From positions 1 to 47,449 of the forward strand of contig DFGZ01000174.1 of NCBI GenBank assembly GCA_002371295.1: 47,449 nt of DNA. Reading direction: 5' to 3'. A program made the position numbers and the translations under genes. This document shows positions 17,215 to 24,745 of this stretch, one piece after another (the stretch's first letter is position 1; each line of letters begins with the position of its first letter). Under the pieces are notes generated by a model. The model worked only from the letters and a program-made list of their open reading frames with translations. It was not told the origin of the DNA and did no database searches. The DNA is from Oribacterium sp. UBA3737. GTDB taxonomy: Bacteria; Bacillota_A; Clostridia; Lachnospirales; Lachnospiraceae.

Positions 17215-17243
17215 GTCATAATAAAAAATGTTTCAAATGACAA
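17215..17243 (-). promoter_or_regulatory. Promoter of the T-box/NSS transcript
   Basis: On the minus strand, TTGTCA, a 17-base spacer and TATGAC place transcription start near 17208, just before Stem I. An overlapping alternative, TTGAAA with a 16-base spacer and TATATT, starts a few bases later. Confidence 0.55.
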
Positions 17244-17456
17244 TTTTTTATGTTTATTTAAGCATTTGATAACCCAGGGTAATATCATAAATAAACAGAA
17301 AATATCCTATCTTATACCGGATTATGGTGATATACTAACGATGTAAGCGATTACACAATCAGTTTGAATCCCGGTTTTTCACATGACCGGCACTATTATT
17401 TCAGTCATTTTTTATTCATAACAAAATGATCTGACTTTACAAATCGGAGGTTTATT

Positions 17457-17906
17457 ATGTCACAGGATATGGCAAAAGAGCATCCTGACTGCGCATATTG
17501 CGCAAAAGGAGATCTGGTTAAGAAATTCGGATACGAAATATGTGAGCTTCCCGCTTCTACAGTTTATCTTTTCAAGGAGCAGAGCCACCCGGGAAGATGC
17601 ATCGTTGCATCAAAGTATCATGTTTCCGAGATGCTTGAGCTCTCTACGGAAGAGAGAAATGCTTTTATCGCAGATGTTAACACTGTAGCTGCTGCCATCC
17701 ACAAGGTATGTTCACCTGACAAGCTCAACTACGGTATGTATGGTGATACTGGTCATCATCTTCACATGCATCTCGTTCCAAAGTACAGGGATGAGTTTGA
17801 GTGGGGCGGAACCTTTGCCATGGATCCTGATAAAAAGAAAATCACAGACGATAGTGAGCTTGAGAAGATAGCCGCTCCGATCCGTGAAGCTATTCTGGCT
17901 AAGTGA
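17457..17906 (+). CDS. HIT-family nucleotide hydrolase/transferase
   Basis: The 149-residue protein carries the histidine-triad signature HHLHMHLVPK near residues 100-109, with an N-terminal CAYC pair. HIT proteins hydrolyse or transfer nucleotidyl groups on adenosine or dinucleotide substrates in the cytoplasm. The ATG is preceded by TCGGAGG seven bases upstream. It is a single plus-strand gene: the neighbours on both sides are transcribed leftward, and a strong two-way terminator follows. The exact substrate is not evident. The 17244-17456 stretch upstream should hold its promoter; TATACT near 17332-17337 is a candidate -10. Confidence 0.9.
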   Translation: MSQDMAKEHPDCAYCAKGDLVKKFGYEICELPASTVYLFKEQSHPGRCIVASKYHVSEMLELSTEERNAFIADVNTVAAAIHKVCSPDKLNYGMYGDTGHHLHMHLVPKYRDEFEWGGTFAMDPDKKKITDDSELEKIAAPIREAILAK

Positions 17907-17957
17907 ACTATAGATACCCATTTAAAGGTCTGATCCTTTAAATCATAAAAAAACAGA

Positions 17958-18012
17958 CTCCGGCCTTTGTTCAGCCATTCGTAACCCGCGAAAAGCTGAA
18001 CAAAGGCCGGAG
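17958..18012. terminator. Bidirectional terminator between HIT gene and ArsR-type gene
   Basis: A perfect 18-bp stem (17958-17975 with 17995-18012, CTCCGGCCTTTGTTCAGC and its complement) encloses a 19-base loop. On the minus strand it is followed by CTGTTTTTTT, and on the plus strand by CCTCTTTT. It serves both convergent genes. Confidence 0.9.
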
Positions 18013-18024
18013 CCTCTTTTAAGG

Positions 18025-18372
18025 TCATATCTCATTTTTGATGTATTTCGCCAGCTTCTTCAGCGCTTTCTGATTACGTCTGAAGTAGCTGTATCTGCCC
18101 ACATACTTCACCTCTAGAAAACCTGCTTTTACAAGCAGATCAAGATCATGTGATGTGGTAGACTGCGCCTTTCCCGCTTTTTTCTGAATGTCAGTGACCG
18201 AGACCCCTCCCACAAAGTCCATGTCCTTTAAACTATCCTCCTTGCGTCCCGGAAAATATTTATCCGGTTCTGCCAGCCATTTCAGAATATCAATTCGGGT
18301 CTGATTTGCGATAGCCTTAAGCATTACTAATTTGTTGTCTTTGTTTTCCTTATTTTCTTTTTTATCACCCAT
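18025..18372 (-). CDS. ArsR-type winged-helix transcriptional regulator
   Basis: From the ATG at 18372 the protein has 115 residues. A lysine/asparagine-rich start leads into a winged helix-turn-helix (VMLKAIANQTRIDILKWLAE ... VTDIQKKAGKAQSTTSHDLD ... GFLEVKYVGRYSYF). No metal-binding CxC motif of ArsR/SmtB is visible, so it may be a non-metal member of the family. A near-consensus promoter with its -10 exactly 7 bases before the ATG means the mRNA is probably leaderless. A 26-residue N-terminal extension in frame (start 18450) would overlap that promoter and is rejected. No obvious target gene is adjacent except the NlpC/P60 gene upstream. Confidence 0.82.
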   Translation of the reverse strand: MGDKKENKENKDNKLVMLKAIANQTRIDILKWLAEPDKYFPGRKEDSLKDMDFVGGVSVTDIQKKAGKAQSTTSHDLDLLVKAGFLEVKYVGRYSYFRRNQKALKKLAKYIKNEI

Positions 18373-18379
18373 ATATTTA

Positions 18380-18407
18380 ATTATAAATAAGTAATAAAAA
18401 AAGTCAA
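18380..18407 (-). promoter_or_regulatory. Strong promoter of the ArsR-type gene, predicted leaderless
   Basis: On the minus strand, TTGACT (18407-18402), a 16-base spacer and perfect TATAAT (18385-18380) are followed by exactly 7 bases and the ATG. No ribosome site is present. Confidence 0.75.
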
Positions 18408-18440
18408 AAATAAATAATTTTTTTGCACAATTCCCCAAAG

Positions 18441-18597
18441 TTATCAACACGGTTTTCTGCGTTTTTAATAATTTTTATACTTTTACACAGACTTATCCAT
18501 ATAATGTGGACAAAAAAAGGAGCCTAAGCCCCTTTTTTGCCATAATCATAGAAAAAGTCTTAAATTTATCCACATAATTTGTAGCTTGTTTTCCACA
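18441..18597. promoter_or_regulatory. Cluster of five DnaA-box-like 9-mers
   Basis: Within 157 bases I read TTATCAACA (18441-18449), TTATCCATA (18493-18501), TGTGGACAA (18505-18513, reverse TTGTCCACA), the perfect consensus TTATCCACA (18566-18574) and TTTTCCACA (18589-18597). Four point one way, one the other; each non-consensus copy differs by one base. The surrounding 310 bases (18373-18682) are AT-rich and have no gene. No dnaA, dnaN or rpmH is nearby and gene direction does not switch here, so it resembles a DnaA-titration/regulatory cluster more than oriC. Confidence 0.6.
18512..18539. terminator. Terminator-like hairpin inside the DnaA-box cluster
   Basis: AAAAAAGG and CCTTTTTT pair around an inner GC/GC with one mismatch, leaving a CTAA loop. 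It has A and T runs on both sides. It lies downstream of the NlpC/P60 gene on the minus strand (143 bases from its stop) and may terminate it. Confidence 0.55.
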
Positions 18598-18682
18598 TCC
18601 CCAGGCTAAAAGAAATCTTTTTTCACATTTTTCATAACCTGTCCTGTTTGGGGGTGATGCAGAGTTTCTTTATATGGGATAC

Positions 18683-19405
18683 TTATCCGACCAGTCTTCT
18701 GATTGCCAATATTCTTTTGTATGTTGCGCTGTTAATAGTAATTCCATAACGGGAACCAAGTGCAGATAATAATCTGCCATCCCCAAGATACAAACCTACA
18801 TGTCCTGAGTAACAAATGATGTCTCCGGGCTGTGCCTCAGCAAGACTTGCTACAGGAACTCCTACGGAACGAAGTGCCGATGATGAATGAGGCAGAGAAA
18901 ATCCGAAATTTCTGTATACGCTCATAACAAATCCCGAACAGTCTGTTCCGGAGGTAAGGCTGCTTCCTCCGTATCTGTAAGGATTTCCGATAAACTGTGA
19001 AGCAAACTCAATAACCTGTTCTCCGGGAGCTTTCTGCTCAATCGCGATATCAACCGCTTCCTGAGCCACACTTTCCGCATCCGGAATGCTGAGTGCAGCA
19101 TTGTCGATCTCTCCGCTGGTTCCTTCCGTAGATGCAGCTCCTTCTTCTATAGAGGAACTCTCCGCTGCTTTGTTTTTCTTTTCATATTCTGCGTTTACTG
19201 TTTCTTCCAGATATGTATTGTCTATAATAGTTTTGCTTGTCGCAAAGGAAGGTAATGCAAACGCTGTCATAGTCAACATTGTTACGATCACAGAAGCACC
19301 AAGCTTTTTTACACTCTTTGTAAATGGTGCAGAAATGGAACCATGATTATCCATCCCTTGAGCTTTTGCCCCTGTACTGCCAAATAATACTTTTCTAATA
19401 ACCAA
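18683..19405 (-). CDS. Secreted NlpC/P60 peptidoglycan endopeptidase
   Basis: The 240-residue protein has an N-terminal export signal (hydrophobic SVIVTMLTMTAFALPSFAT), a Ser/Glu-rich linker, and a C-terminal NlpC/P60 domain from ~128. The catalytic Cys156 is in GTDCSGF and His202 is in YSGHVGLYLG. The position that is usually a third His/Asn (in an xHA context) reads LSA, so the third polar residue may be absent or shifted. It should cut peptide stems of the cell wall. The start is a TTG at 19405 with an ideal GGAGG five bases upstream; the ATG at 19354 has no such site. It lies beside another wall enzyme (L,D-transpeptidase). Confidence 0.87.
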   Translation of the reverse strand: MVIRKVLFGSTGAKAQGMDNHGSISAPFTKSVKKLGASVIVTMLTMTAFALPSFATSKTIIDNTYLEETVNAEYEKKNKAAESSSIEEGAASTEGTSGEIDNAALSIPDAESVAQEAVDIAIEQKAPGEQVIEFASQFIGNPYRYGGSSLTSGTDCSGFVMSVYRNFGFSLPHSSSALRSVGVPVASLAEAQPGDIICYSGHVGLYLGDGRLLSALGSRYGITINSATYKRILAIRRLVG

Positions 19406-19641
19406 AAATAACCTCCATTGTCACACAACAGAGGCTATTTTAAAACTCAAATATGAACTTGAACTAAAGATACTATAAACAATCCTTACTGTTTTTTGAT
19501 TAAATTCTTATGAAAAACAGCGGAAATTTATAAAATTATTATAAAATTGGCCAAATTGAGCCCTGTCCTCATGCCAATTATCGGCATAATTAAAGGCTTT
19601 ATAAGCAATTATGAACGGATCCGAATAATATTTTCAGTTTT

Positions 19642-20664
19642 TTAGTCACAAACAACTACAACTGTGCCCTTATCGATCAGTCCGTATAGTGCCTGTGCCC
19701 TGTCATGCGGCAGGTTGATGCAGCCGTGGCTTCCGTTATTCACATAGATATTGCCTCCAAAGGAGGATCTCCAGGTAGCATCATGAAGTCCTATGCCTCC
19801 GTTGAACGGCATCCAGTAGTCTACATGGGACTCATAGGAAGGTTTTCCGTTCTTTCCTATAGGTCCTCTCAAAACTCTGTCTGTGGTCTTGTAATTAACT
19901 GTGAACAGACCTGTAGGTGTTGCCCTGTCGGGATTTGTAGCAGTGCCCGAAACTATAGGACTCTCCCAGATACAGGTTCCGTCCTGATAGAAGTAGGCGT
20001 GCTGAGACGAGATATCCACCTCAACAAAGGTATTGCCCCACTGAGGCATGGCTCCCTGCGCGGCAATCGAAGCATAAACAGGCTGCCTTACCACTGACTG
20101 GAGAGACTGTATGTTTGCTGTCAGGGCTGCAGTTTCACCTGCAAGATCAATGTAGTATCCATAGCCCGTTGCCAATGTCTTCACCGTACCGTCTGCACTG
20201 TTCCAGGTCTGAACCCCCTTGGGATCATAAAGATCTTTTAAGCCCTGTACATACTGAGCCACCTGGTTCTGATCAACAGTAACTACATTGCCATCGTTAC
20301 CGGTGACCCATGAAGCTATGGTCACTCCGTCGAGAACCACCGTTTCTCCCGTTGCAAGCTGGTAAGTAACAGACATACCGTTCACTGATGCCATCTTCTG
20401 TCCTGTAGCCATAGCTTCAGCCGGTGATGATGCGCCGGCAATGATGGCGGACATATCCATGTTTGAACTTACACCGTTTATTGCAGCTACCTGAGCCATC
20501 TTCTCCTCATATGACATCGCAGCCCCCGGGCCCAGCTGTGATACTGTAGAAGCAGGATCCACTCCGGCGACAGCTGTCACATAATTGTCCGCATAAGCAT
20601 GGACACTGATCATGGCACTCACAGACAGTGCAATAATGACCGAACGAAAAACTGATTTTTTCAT
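19642..20664 (-). CDS. Secreted L,D-transpeptidase (YkuD domain)
   Basis: The 340-residue protein has a signal peptide (VFRSVIIALSVSAMISVHAYA). A ~180-residue region of unclear fold follows, part of which resembles the peptidoglycan-binding spacer of clostridial L,D-transpeptidases. The C-terminal YkuD domain begins ~205 (FVEVDISSQHAYFYQDG) and carries the catalytic motif HGCINLP with Cys315 and an upstream His (GIGLHDATWR). It makes 3-3 cross-links in peptidoglycan or attaches proteins to it outside the membrane. The ATG is preceded by AGAGGGG. It faces the NlpC/P60 gene on the same strand with a 236-base AT-rich gap that holds only weak inverted repeats. Confidence 0.92.
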   Translation of the reverse strand: MKKSVFRSVIIALSVSAMISVHAYADNYVTAVAGVDPASTVSQLGPGAAMSYEEKMAQVAAINGVSSNMDMSAIIAGASSPAEAMATGQKMASVNGMSVTYQLATGETVVLDGVTIASWVTGNDGNVVTVDQNQVAQYVQGLKDLYDPKGVQTWNSADGTVKTLATGYGYYIDLAGETAALTANIQSLQSVVRQPVYASIAAQGAMPQWGNTFVEVDISSQHAYFYQDGTCIWESPIVSGTATNPDRATPTGLFTVNYKTTDRVLRGPIGKNGKPSYESHVDYWMPFNGGIGLHDATWRSSFGGNIYVNNGSHGCINLPHDRAQALYGLIDKGTVVVVCD

Positions 20665-20824
20665 GATTAACCCCTCTTATAATCCTTACAAAAACAAGCC
20701 TAGCATACCTCTTTTTAAGCCCTCTTGTCTACAACCCCCGGAAGGACATCTGCGCAAATGTTTATCGTTATCCGAAACGGAGATCTCACCATATTTTATC
20801 ATCATCCGGAACAGATTCCCCGGA

Positions 20825-21409
20825 TCATCTGTTTAAATATTCTTCCGTGGTCATGAGCTCAACATGAAGCGGTGAAAGTCCCTCAAGAACCTTCTTAACG
20901 GCAGCTTCTGTTTCATCATCAAGACCCGCACAGGCATCCGTAAGATATATGAAATGATATCCAAGATCCGCTCCCTGAAAAAATGTTGACAGCACACAGC
21001 ATTCAGCCACTACACCCGTAAGCACTATATCGCCTCCGTGGACCATGGCCTTGTCTGCTGCGGCTCTCACATAGGGCTGTGAAAAGCAGCTGTAGGTACA
21101 CTTGTCAAAATAAGGGAACTCTTCCACATACCTCGCTATCCCGGGTATGAACTCTTCCATAACAGGATTTTCGTTTATCTCCCGGTTCACTTTATTGTAC
21201 TCAGCCCATACTCCTTCCGCATCCTCCTGATCCGCTGCTATAAAACGGGTCAGCATGGCAGAAGGGGCAGCATCCTCCATATCTATAACTCTATCAAGCA
21301 GTTTGGAGACATTTAAAACAGCTCTGGGAATGTTTCCGCATGCCCAGGGCTGCCCAGGCATATAGACCTTCTGCAGGTCTATGACAAGTATCAGGTCTTC
21401 CTTCTTCAC
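20825..21409 (-). CDS. Cysteine hydrolase, isochorismatase/nicotinamidase family
   Basis: The 194-residue protein shows the family triad: Asp11 (VIDLQK), Lys in FPYFDKCTYS, and Cys in GVVAECCVLST with the preceding cis-peptide. Family members hydrolyse nicotinamide, isochorismate or other amides. The GTG start overlaps the stop of the ECF ATPase gene by four bases (GTGA), with GGAGGG upstream, so the two are translationally coupled and probably act together. The transported substrate may be an amide that this enzyme then opens, for example nicotinamide; that is a hypothesis. Cytoplasmic, last gene of the ECF operon. Confidence 0.87.
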   Translation of the reverse strand: MKKEDLILVIDLQKVYMPGQPWACGNIPRAVLNVSKLLDRVIDMEDAAPSAMLTRFIAADQEDAEGVWAEYNKVNREINENPVMEEFIPGIARYVEEFPYFDKCTYSCFSQPYVRAAADKAMVHGGDIVLTGVVAECCVLSTFFQGADLGYHFIYLTDACAGLDDETEAAVKKVLEGLSPLHVELMTTEEYLNR

Positions 21410-23058
21410 TTTTTTCCCTCCTTTTCCAGTTCTTCCATCAGAGAAACCAGATGGGGCGGAGTCAGTGCCGCCTTCTCAAGTACCGGATGGTTCCTGAATA
21501 TCTCATCCGGAGTCCCATCGGCAAGAATCTCTCCATGAGCCATGGCAATGACTCTTTCAAACGAACCTGCCACAAAGTCCATATCATGGAGTATGGCCAC
21601 CACTAGCTTTCCCCTAGATGACAGATCCCTTATGATTCCTCTTATCTTCTCGCGCCCTTTATAGTCCTGGGCGATGGTGGGCTCATCAAGTATGATAACA
21701 TCCGTATCCATGGCAAGAACCGAAGCGATGGCCACCATCTTACGATCCGAAAGCTCAAGATCATAGGGATTCTTCTTTTCGGCCCCCTCGAGTCCCACCG
21801 CCTCCAGCGCTTCATGGGCCCTGCGGGCTGCTTCCTCAGATGTCATGCCGATGTTCAAAGGTCCGAACATGACCTCATCCAGAACATTGTATTTAAATAT
21901 CTGATCGTCGGGGTTCTGAAATACGTACCCCACCTTACCTGCCAGTTCCGCAACAGTCTTTGATGCGATATCCTGACCTTCAAAGGTCAGTTTTCCACTG
22001 TCAGGCTTGAGAAGTCCCTTAAGAATTCGTACAAGGGTCGTCTTTCCCGCACCATTCTGGCCGATGATGGCTGTAGGTCTTCTGTCGAGTTCAAGATCAA
22101 TTCCTTTAAAGATCTCATTTCCCGGTATATATGAGAAATGAATGTCTTCCACCTTAAAGGTCCCGGCAGATGTTTCTGTACCTGTGGCAAATGTCTCTGC
22201 CGGAACCTTTTTATAATCGGCACCGGTGCTTTTCATCAGCGCCAAAAGCTCCCTTTTGGTCACCGGATAGTTTCCGTCAGGAAGCTTCAGATTATTTTCC
22301 TTTGCAAATACGGTATAGGCAGGCGGCACGACACCATATTCAGGAAGATCCTCCCTCGAAAAGATACTGCCCGGTGTATCAAAAGCAATCTGCTTTCCTT
22401 TATGCATAAGCATGATTCTGTCACAATACTCGGCAAGCTTTTCAATCTTCTGTTCTATCATGATGATGGTAATGCCTGTTTCGGTCAGCTCATCCACAGC
22501 ATGGAAAACTTCCTCAGAACCCGCAGGATCCAGCTGGGATGTGGGTTCGTCAAGAATCAGGATTTCGGGATTCATGGCGAGCACGGAGGCGATGGCAACT
22601 CTCTGCAGCTGTCCTCCGGAGAGGTCAAAGGGATTTCTGTCGCGAAATTCCCATATCCCAAACCGTTTAAGAACTTCCTCAACACGGGCGTGAATCATAT
22701 CCGGCTCTATCCCAAGATTCTGAAGACCGTAACCCACCTCATCGTATACGGTATTCTTAGCTCCGCTAAGCTGATTAAAGGGATTCTGAAATACAAGTCC
22801 TGCTTTTCTGCAAAGCTCCGCTACCGGTGCGGTCTTTGCAGAAAGACCGTCCACAACTACGGACCCTCCGTATGCACCCTTGTAAAACTGCGGTATAAGT
22901 CCCAAAAGTGCCTGGGAAAGAGTGCTTTTTCCCGCACCGTTCTCACCTGCTATTCCTATGAACTGTCCTTTTTCTATATTTATACTGATATCATCCAGTG
23001 CAAGCCCTGTTGTGCCGGGATAACGATATTTCAGGTTCTTTATTTCGATCAAAGACAT
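21406..23058 (-). CDS. ECF transporter ATPase, two fused ABC domains (EcfA-A')
   Basis: The 550-residue protein is two ABC ATPases in one chain. Domain one has Walker A GENGAGKS and signature DLSGGQLQRVAI; domain two has Walker A GQNGAGKT and a degenerate signature ELSDRKMVAI. Both have Walker B (LILDEPTSQLDP, VIILDEPTIAQDY). The altered second signature (LSDRK for LSGGQ) suggests unequal sites. With EcfT and the S component it powers uptake of a micronutrient. The ATG has AAGGAG upstream. 33 bases separate it from ecfT and its stop overlaps the hydrolase start. Confidence 0.92.
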   Translation of the reverse strand: MSLIEIKNLKYRYPGTTGLALDDISINIEKGQFIGIAGENGAGKSTLSQALLGLIPQFYKGAYGGSVVVDGLSAKTAPVAELCRKAGLVFQNPFNQLSGAKNTVYDEVGYGLQNLGIEPDMIHARVEEVLKRFGIWEFRDRNPFDLSGGQLQRVAIASVLAMNPEILILDEPTSQLDPAGSEEVFHAVDELTETGITIIMIEQKIEKLAEYCDRIMLMHKGKQIAFDTPGSIFSREDLPEYGVVPPAYTVFAKENNLKLPDGNYPVTKRELLALMKSTGADYKKVPAETFATGTETSAGTFKVEDIHFSYIPGNEIFKGIDLELDRRPTAIIGQNGAGKTTLVRILKGLLKPDSGKLTFEGQDIASKTVAELAGKVGYVFQNPDDQIFKYNVLDEVMFGPLNIGMTSEEAARRAHEALEAVGLEGAEKKNPYDLELSDRKMVAIASVLAMDTDVIILDEPTIAQDYKGREKIRGIIRDLSSRGKLVVAILHDMDFVAGSFERVIAMAHGEILADGTPDEIFRNHPVLEKAALTPPHLVSLMEELEKEGKK

Positions 23059-23091
23059 TATCTGCTCCTTGTTTCTATTTATAAATGGTTA

Positions 23092-23865
23092 TTACAGAAT
23101 ACGGGTCACCCTGAGAATGATGACCGTAAGAAGAGAGAGGATGCTCACCCACTTCATGATCCGGTCCAAAGTGCTGTAAGGATGACTGTAAAGATATGTC
23201 TTTTTTACCTTGGAGCCAAACCCTCTTACCTCAAGAGCGATAGCCCTTTCTCTGGTTGAAGTAAGTGCCGACATGACCACAGGAGAAATAAGAGGCAGAA
23301 ACGCCTTTAAACGTGTCATAAGCTTACCCTCTGTTTCCATTCCACGGCTCCTCTGGGCATCTGAAATGGTATGCATGGTCCCCATCATCTCCGGCACTAT
23401 CTGAAATACCGAATTAATGATATATCCGAATTTCGGACTGAAGCCCTTCTTTTCAAGTTCCTCCACCAGTTCCGAAGGGCTGGTGGTAAGAACAAGCACA
23501 GAAAAGCTGAGCAGCATATTCAGAATGTTGAAGCCGATCCGGGCCGAGTATAAAAGGCCCTCTCTGTAAAAGTTAACCGGTCCCAGAGAAAAAAGAAGGG
23601 CATCATTATCCTTATAGAAGATTCCCTGAATGAGAAAAATCGTCAGGATGATGGTGAAGGAAAATGCTATCAGCGGCAGTGCTTTTCTGAGCATACGGGC
23701 ACTGCCCAGCATGCAGATGCTTAAAAAAACGGTAATCCCGAACACAAAGAGATGTCCTGAAATAAGGGGAATAAGTATAACCGCCGCAAGATAAAACAGT
23801 TTTGAAAATGGGTGAAGCTTCACAAGCCACGAGCCATTGTCGGAATACAGTGATATAGATTTCAT
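23092..23865 (-). CDS. ecfT: ECF transporter transmembrane component EcfT
   Basis: From the ATG at 23865 the protein has 257 residues with several membrane helices and two short conserved motifs near the coupling helices (RSRGMETEG and EVRGFGSK, the Ala/Ser-Arg-Gly motifs of EcfT). It links the S component to the ATPase. A weak AAAGGA ribosome site lies about 12 bases before the ATG. An in-frame start at 23925 would run through the terminator hairpin and is unlikely. A rho-independent terminator sits between this gene and ecfS. Confidence 0.87.
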   Translation of the reverse strand: MKSISLYSDNGSWLVKLHPFSKLFYLAAVILIPLISGHLFVFGITVFLSICMLGSARMLRKALPLIAFSFTIILTIFLIQGIFYKDNDALLFSLGPVNFYREGLLYSARIGFNILNMLLSFSVLVLTTSPSELVEELEKKGFSPKFGYIINSVFQIVPEMMGTMHTISDAQRSRGMETEGKLMTRLKAFLPLISPVVMSALTSTRERAIALEVRGFGSKVKKTYLYSHPYSTLDRIMKWVSILSLLTVIILRVTRIL

Positions 23866-23884
23866 GTCAGATACGGATCCTTTA

Positions 23885-23916
23885 CAAAAAAGCGGCCATG
23901 ATAGACATGACCGCTT
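23885..23916 (-). terminator. Intra-operon terminator between ecfS and ecfT
   Basis: On the minus strand AAGCGGTCATG / CATGGCCGCTT form an 11-bp stem (one U-G pair) with a 5-base loop, then TTTTTT. It lies after the ecfS stop and about 20 bases before the ecfT start, so it should cut transcription of ecfT, the ATPase and the hydrolase. Confidence 0.85.
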
Positions 23917-23957
23917 AAGTTTCAATGTTCGGTTATTATTTTAACAAAAACCCTTCA

Positions 23958-24560
23958 TTAATCAAGTGACTCAACTACTGCATTTGCATCATAGAGTGAT
24001 GTAAGCTTCTCAGGAAGCCTGCTTACTATAAGGTATACGATAATACCTGTGATGATTTTGTCCGGAACATCCACTACCAGCTCATCAAGGAATGATCCCA
24101 GCCATACAGGTAAGTTTGCAGCCTGAGTTGCTGCAAAGACCGCATCTCCCCATACATTTCCTGTCTGTCCGCCCCAATAAATGATATTGAGTGGTGTTGA
24201 AACGATAACTGCTGCAAGACCGCCAACACATGCTGTGATCATAGCCTTAGGGAAATTCTCCATAAATCCGAGCCTTGCCATCACACCTACAGCTATACCT
24301 ATGAAAAGTGATGTAAGTGCATAAACCAGAGTGATGTTATCTCCTGTTGTGAATCCGTAGATAAGGTTGTTGGCTGCACCACAGATACCGCCGATGACAG
24401 GTCCGCCAAGAATAGCACCAATGCATGTTCCTATACAATCAAGCCAAAGTGGCAGCTTAAGTACCTGAGCAAAAAGCTTGCCGATGTAGTTGATGCCGAT
24501 GCAGGCAGGAATCAGAACGATCACTGCAGTTGAGAAATTAGTTTTAAAAAGCTTACCCAT
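23958..24560 (-). CDS. ECF transporter substrate-binding (S) component
   Basis: The 200-residue, very hydrophobic protein has about six helices and an S-component pattern: LDCIGTCIGAILGGPVIGGI and NLIYGFTTGDNITLVYALTS. S components bind vitamins, metal ions or nucleobase-like molecules in the membrane. The neighbours (an amide hydrolase and a uridine-kinase-like enzyme) hint at a nucleoside or nicotinamide-type substrate; this is inference. The ATG has GGGGAGA upstream. A 13-base palindrome (CATGTTGAACATG, 24592-24604) and a TATAAT (24629-24634) lie in its leader. Confidence 0.85.
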   Translation of the reverse strand: MGKLFKTNFSTAVIVLIPACIGINYIGKLFAQVLKLPLWLDCIGTCIGAILGGPVIGGICGAANNLIYGFTTGDNITLVYALTSLFIGIAVGVMARLGFMENFPKAMITACVGGLAAVIVSTPLNIIYWGGQTGNVWGDAVFAATQAANLPVWLGSFLDELVVDVPDKIITGIIVYLIVSRLPEKLTSLYDANAVVESLD

Positions 24561-24591
24561 ATTTTATCTCCCCTTCATATTAAATGTTTTT

Positions 24592-24604
24592 CATGTTGAA
24601 CATG
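24592..24604. promoter_or_regulatory. Palindrome in the ecfS leader
   Basis: CATGTTGAACATG has two perfect 6-base arms around one base, 32 bases before the ecfS start and about 25 bases downstream of a perfect TATAAT (minus strand 24634-24629). It could be an operator or a small RNA hairpin. No good -35 was found for that -10. Confidence 0.4.
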
Positions 24605-24686
24605 GATAAATATGTAAAAACCTCCCTTATTATATACTAATTTTAAGAAAATGGGAGACCTGTTTTAACTTATAACATCGTTATAA

Positions 24687-24715
24687 AAGCCGGAATGCGT
24701 TCTGCATTCCGGCTT
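24687..24715 (-). terminator. Terminator of the uridine-kinase-like gene
   Basis: A perfect 12-bp stem (AAGCCGGAATGC / GCATTCCGGCTT) with a 5-base loop (24699-24703) is followed on the minus strand by TTTTATAA. It lies 31 bases after the stop codon. Confidence 0.8.
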
Positions 24716-24745
24716 GATGCTTCTTATGATGAATCTCTCTTATTT

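Noticed and set aside
18441..18597. Calling the DnaA-box cluster oriC
   Set aside because: No dnaA, dnaN or rpmH nearby and no switch in gene direction; a titration or regulatory cluster fits better.
19406..19641. ydaO (c-di-AMP) riboswitch before the NlpC/P60 gene
   Set aside because: Such riboswitches often precede NlpC genes, but none of the conserved motif is visible in this AT-rich stretch.
22138..23259. 373-residue plus-strand ORF
   Set aside because: Shadow of the ECF ATPase and EcfT genes; no recognisable domain and no ribosome site.
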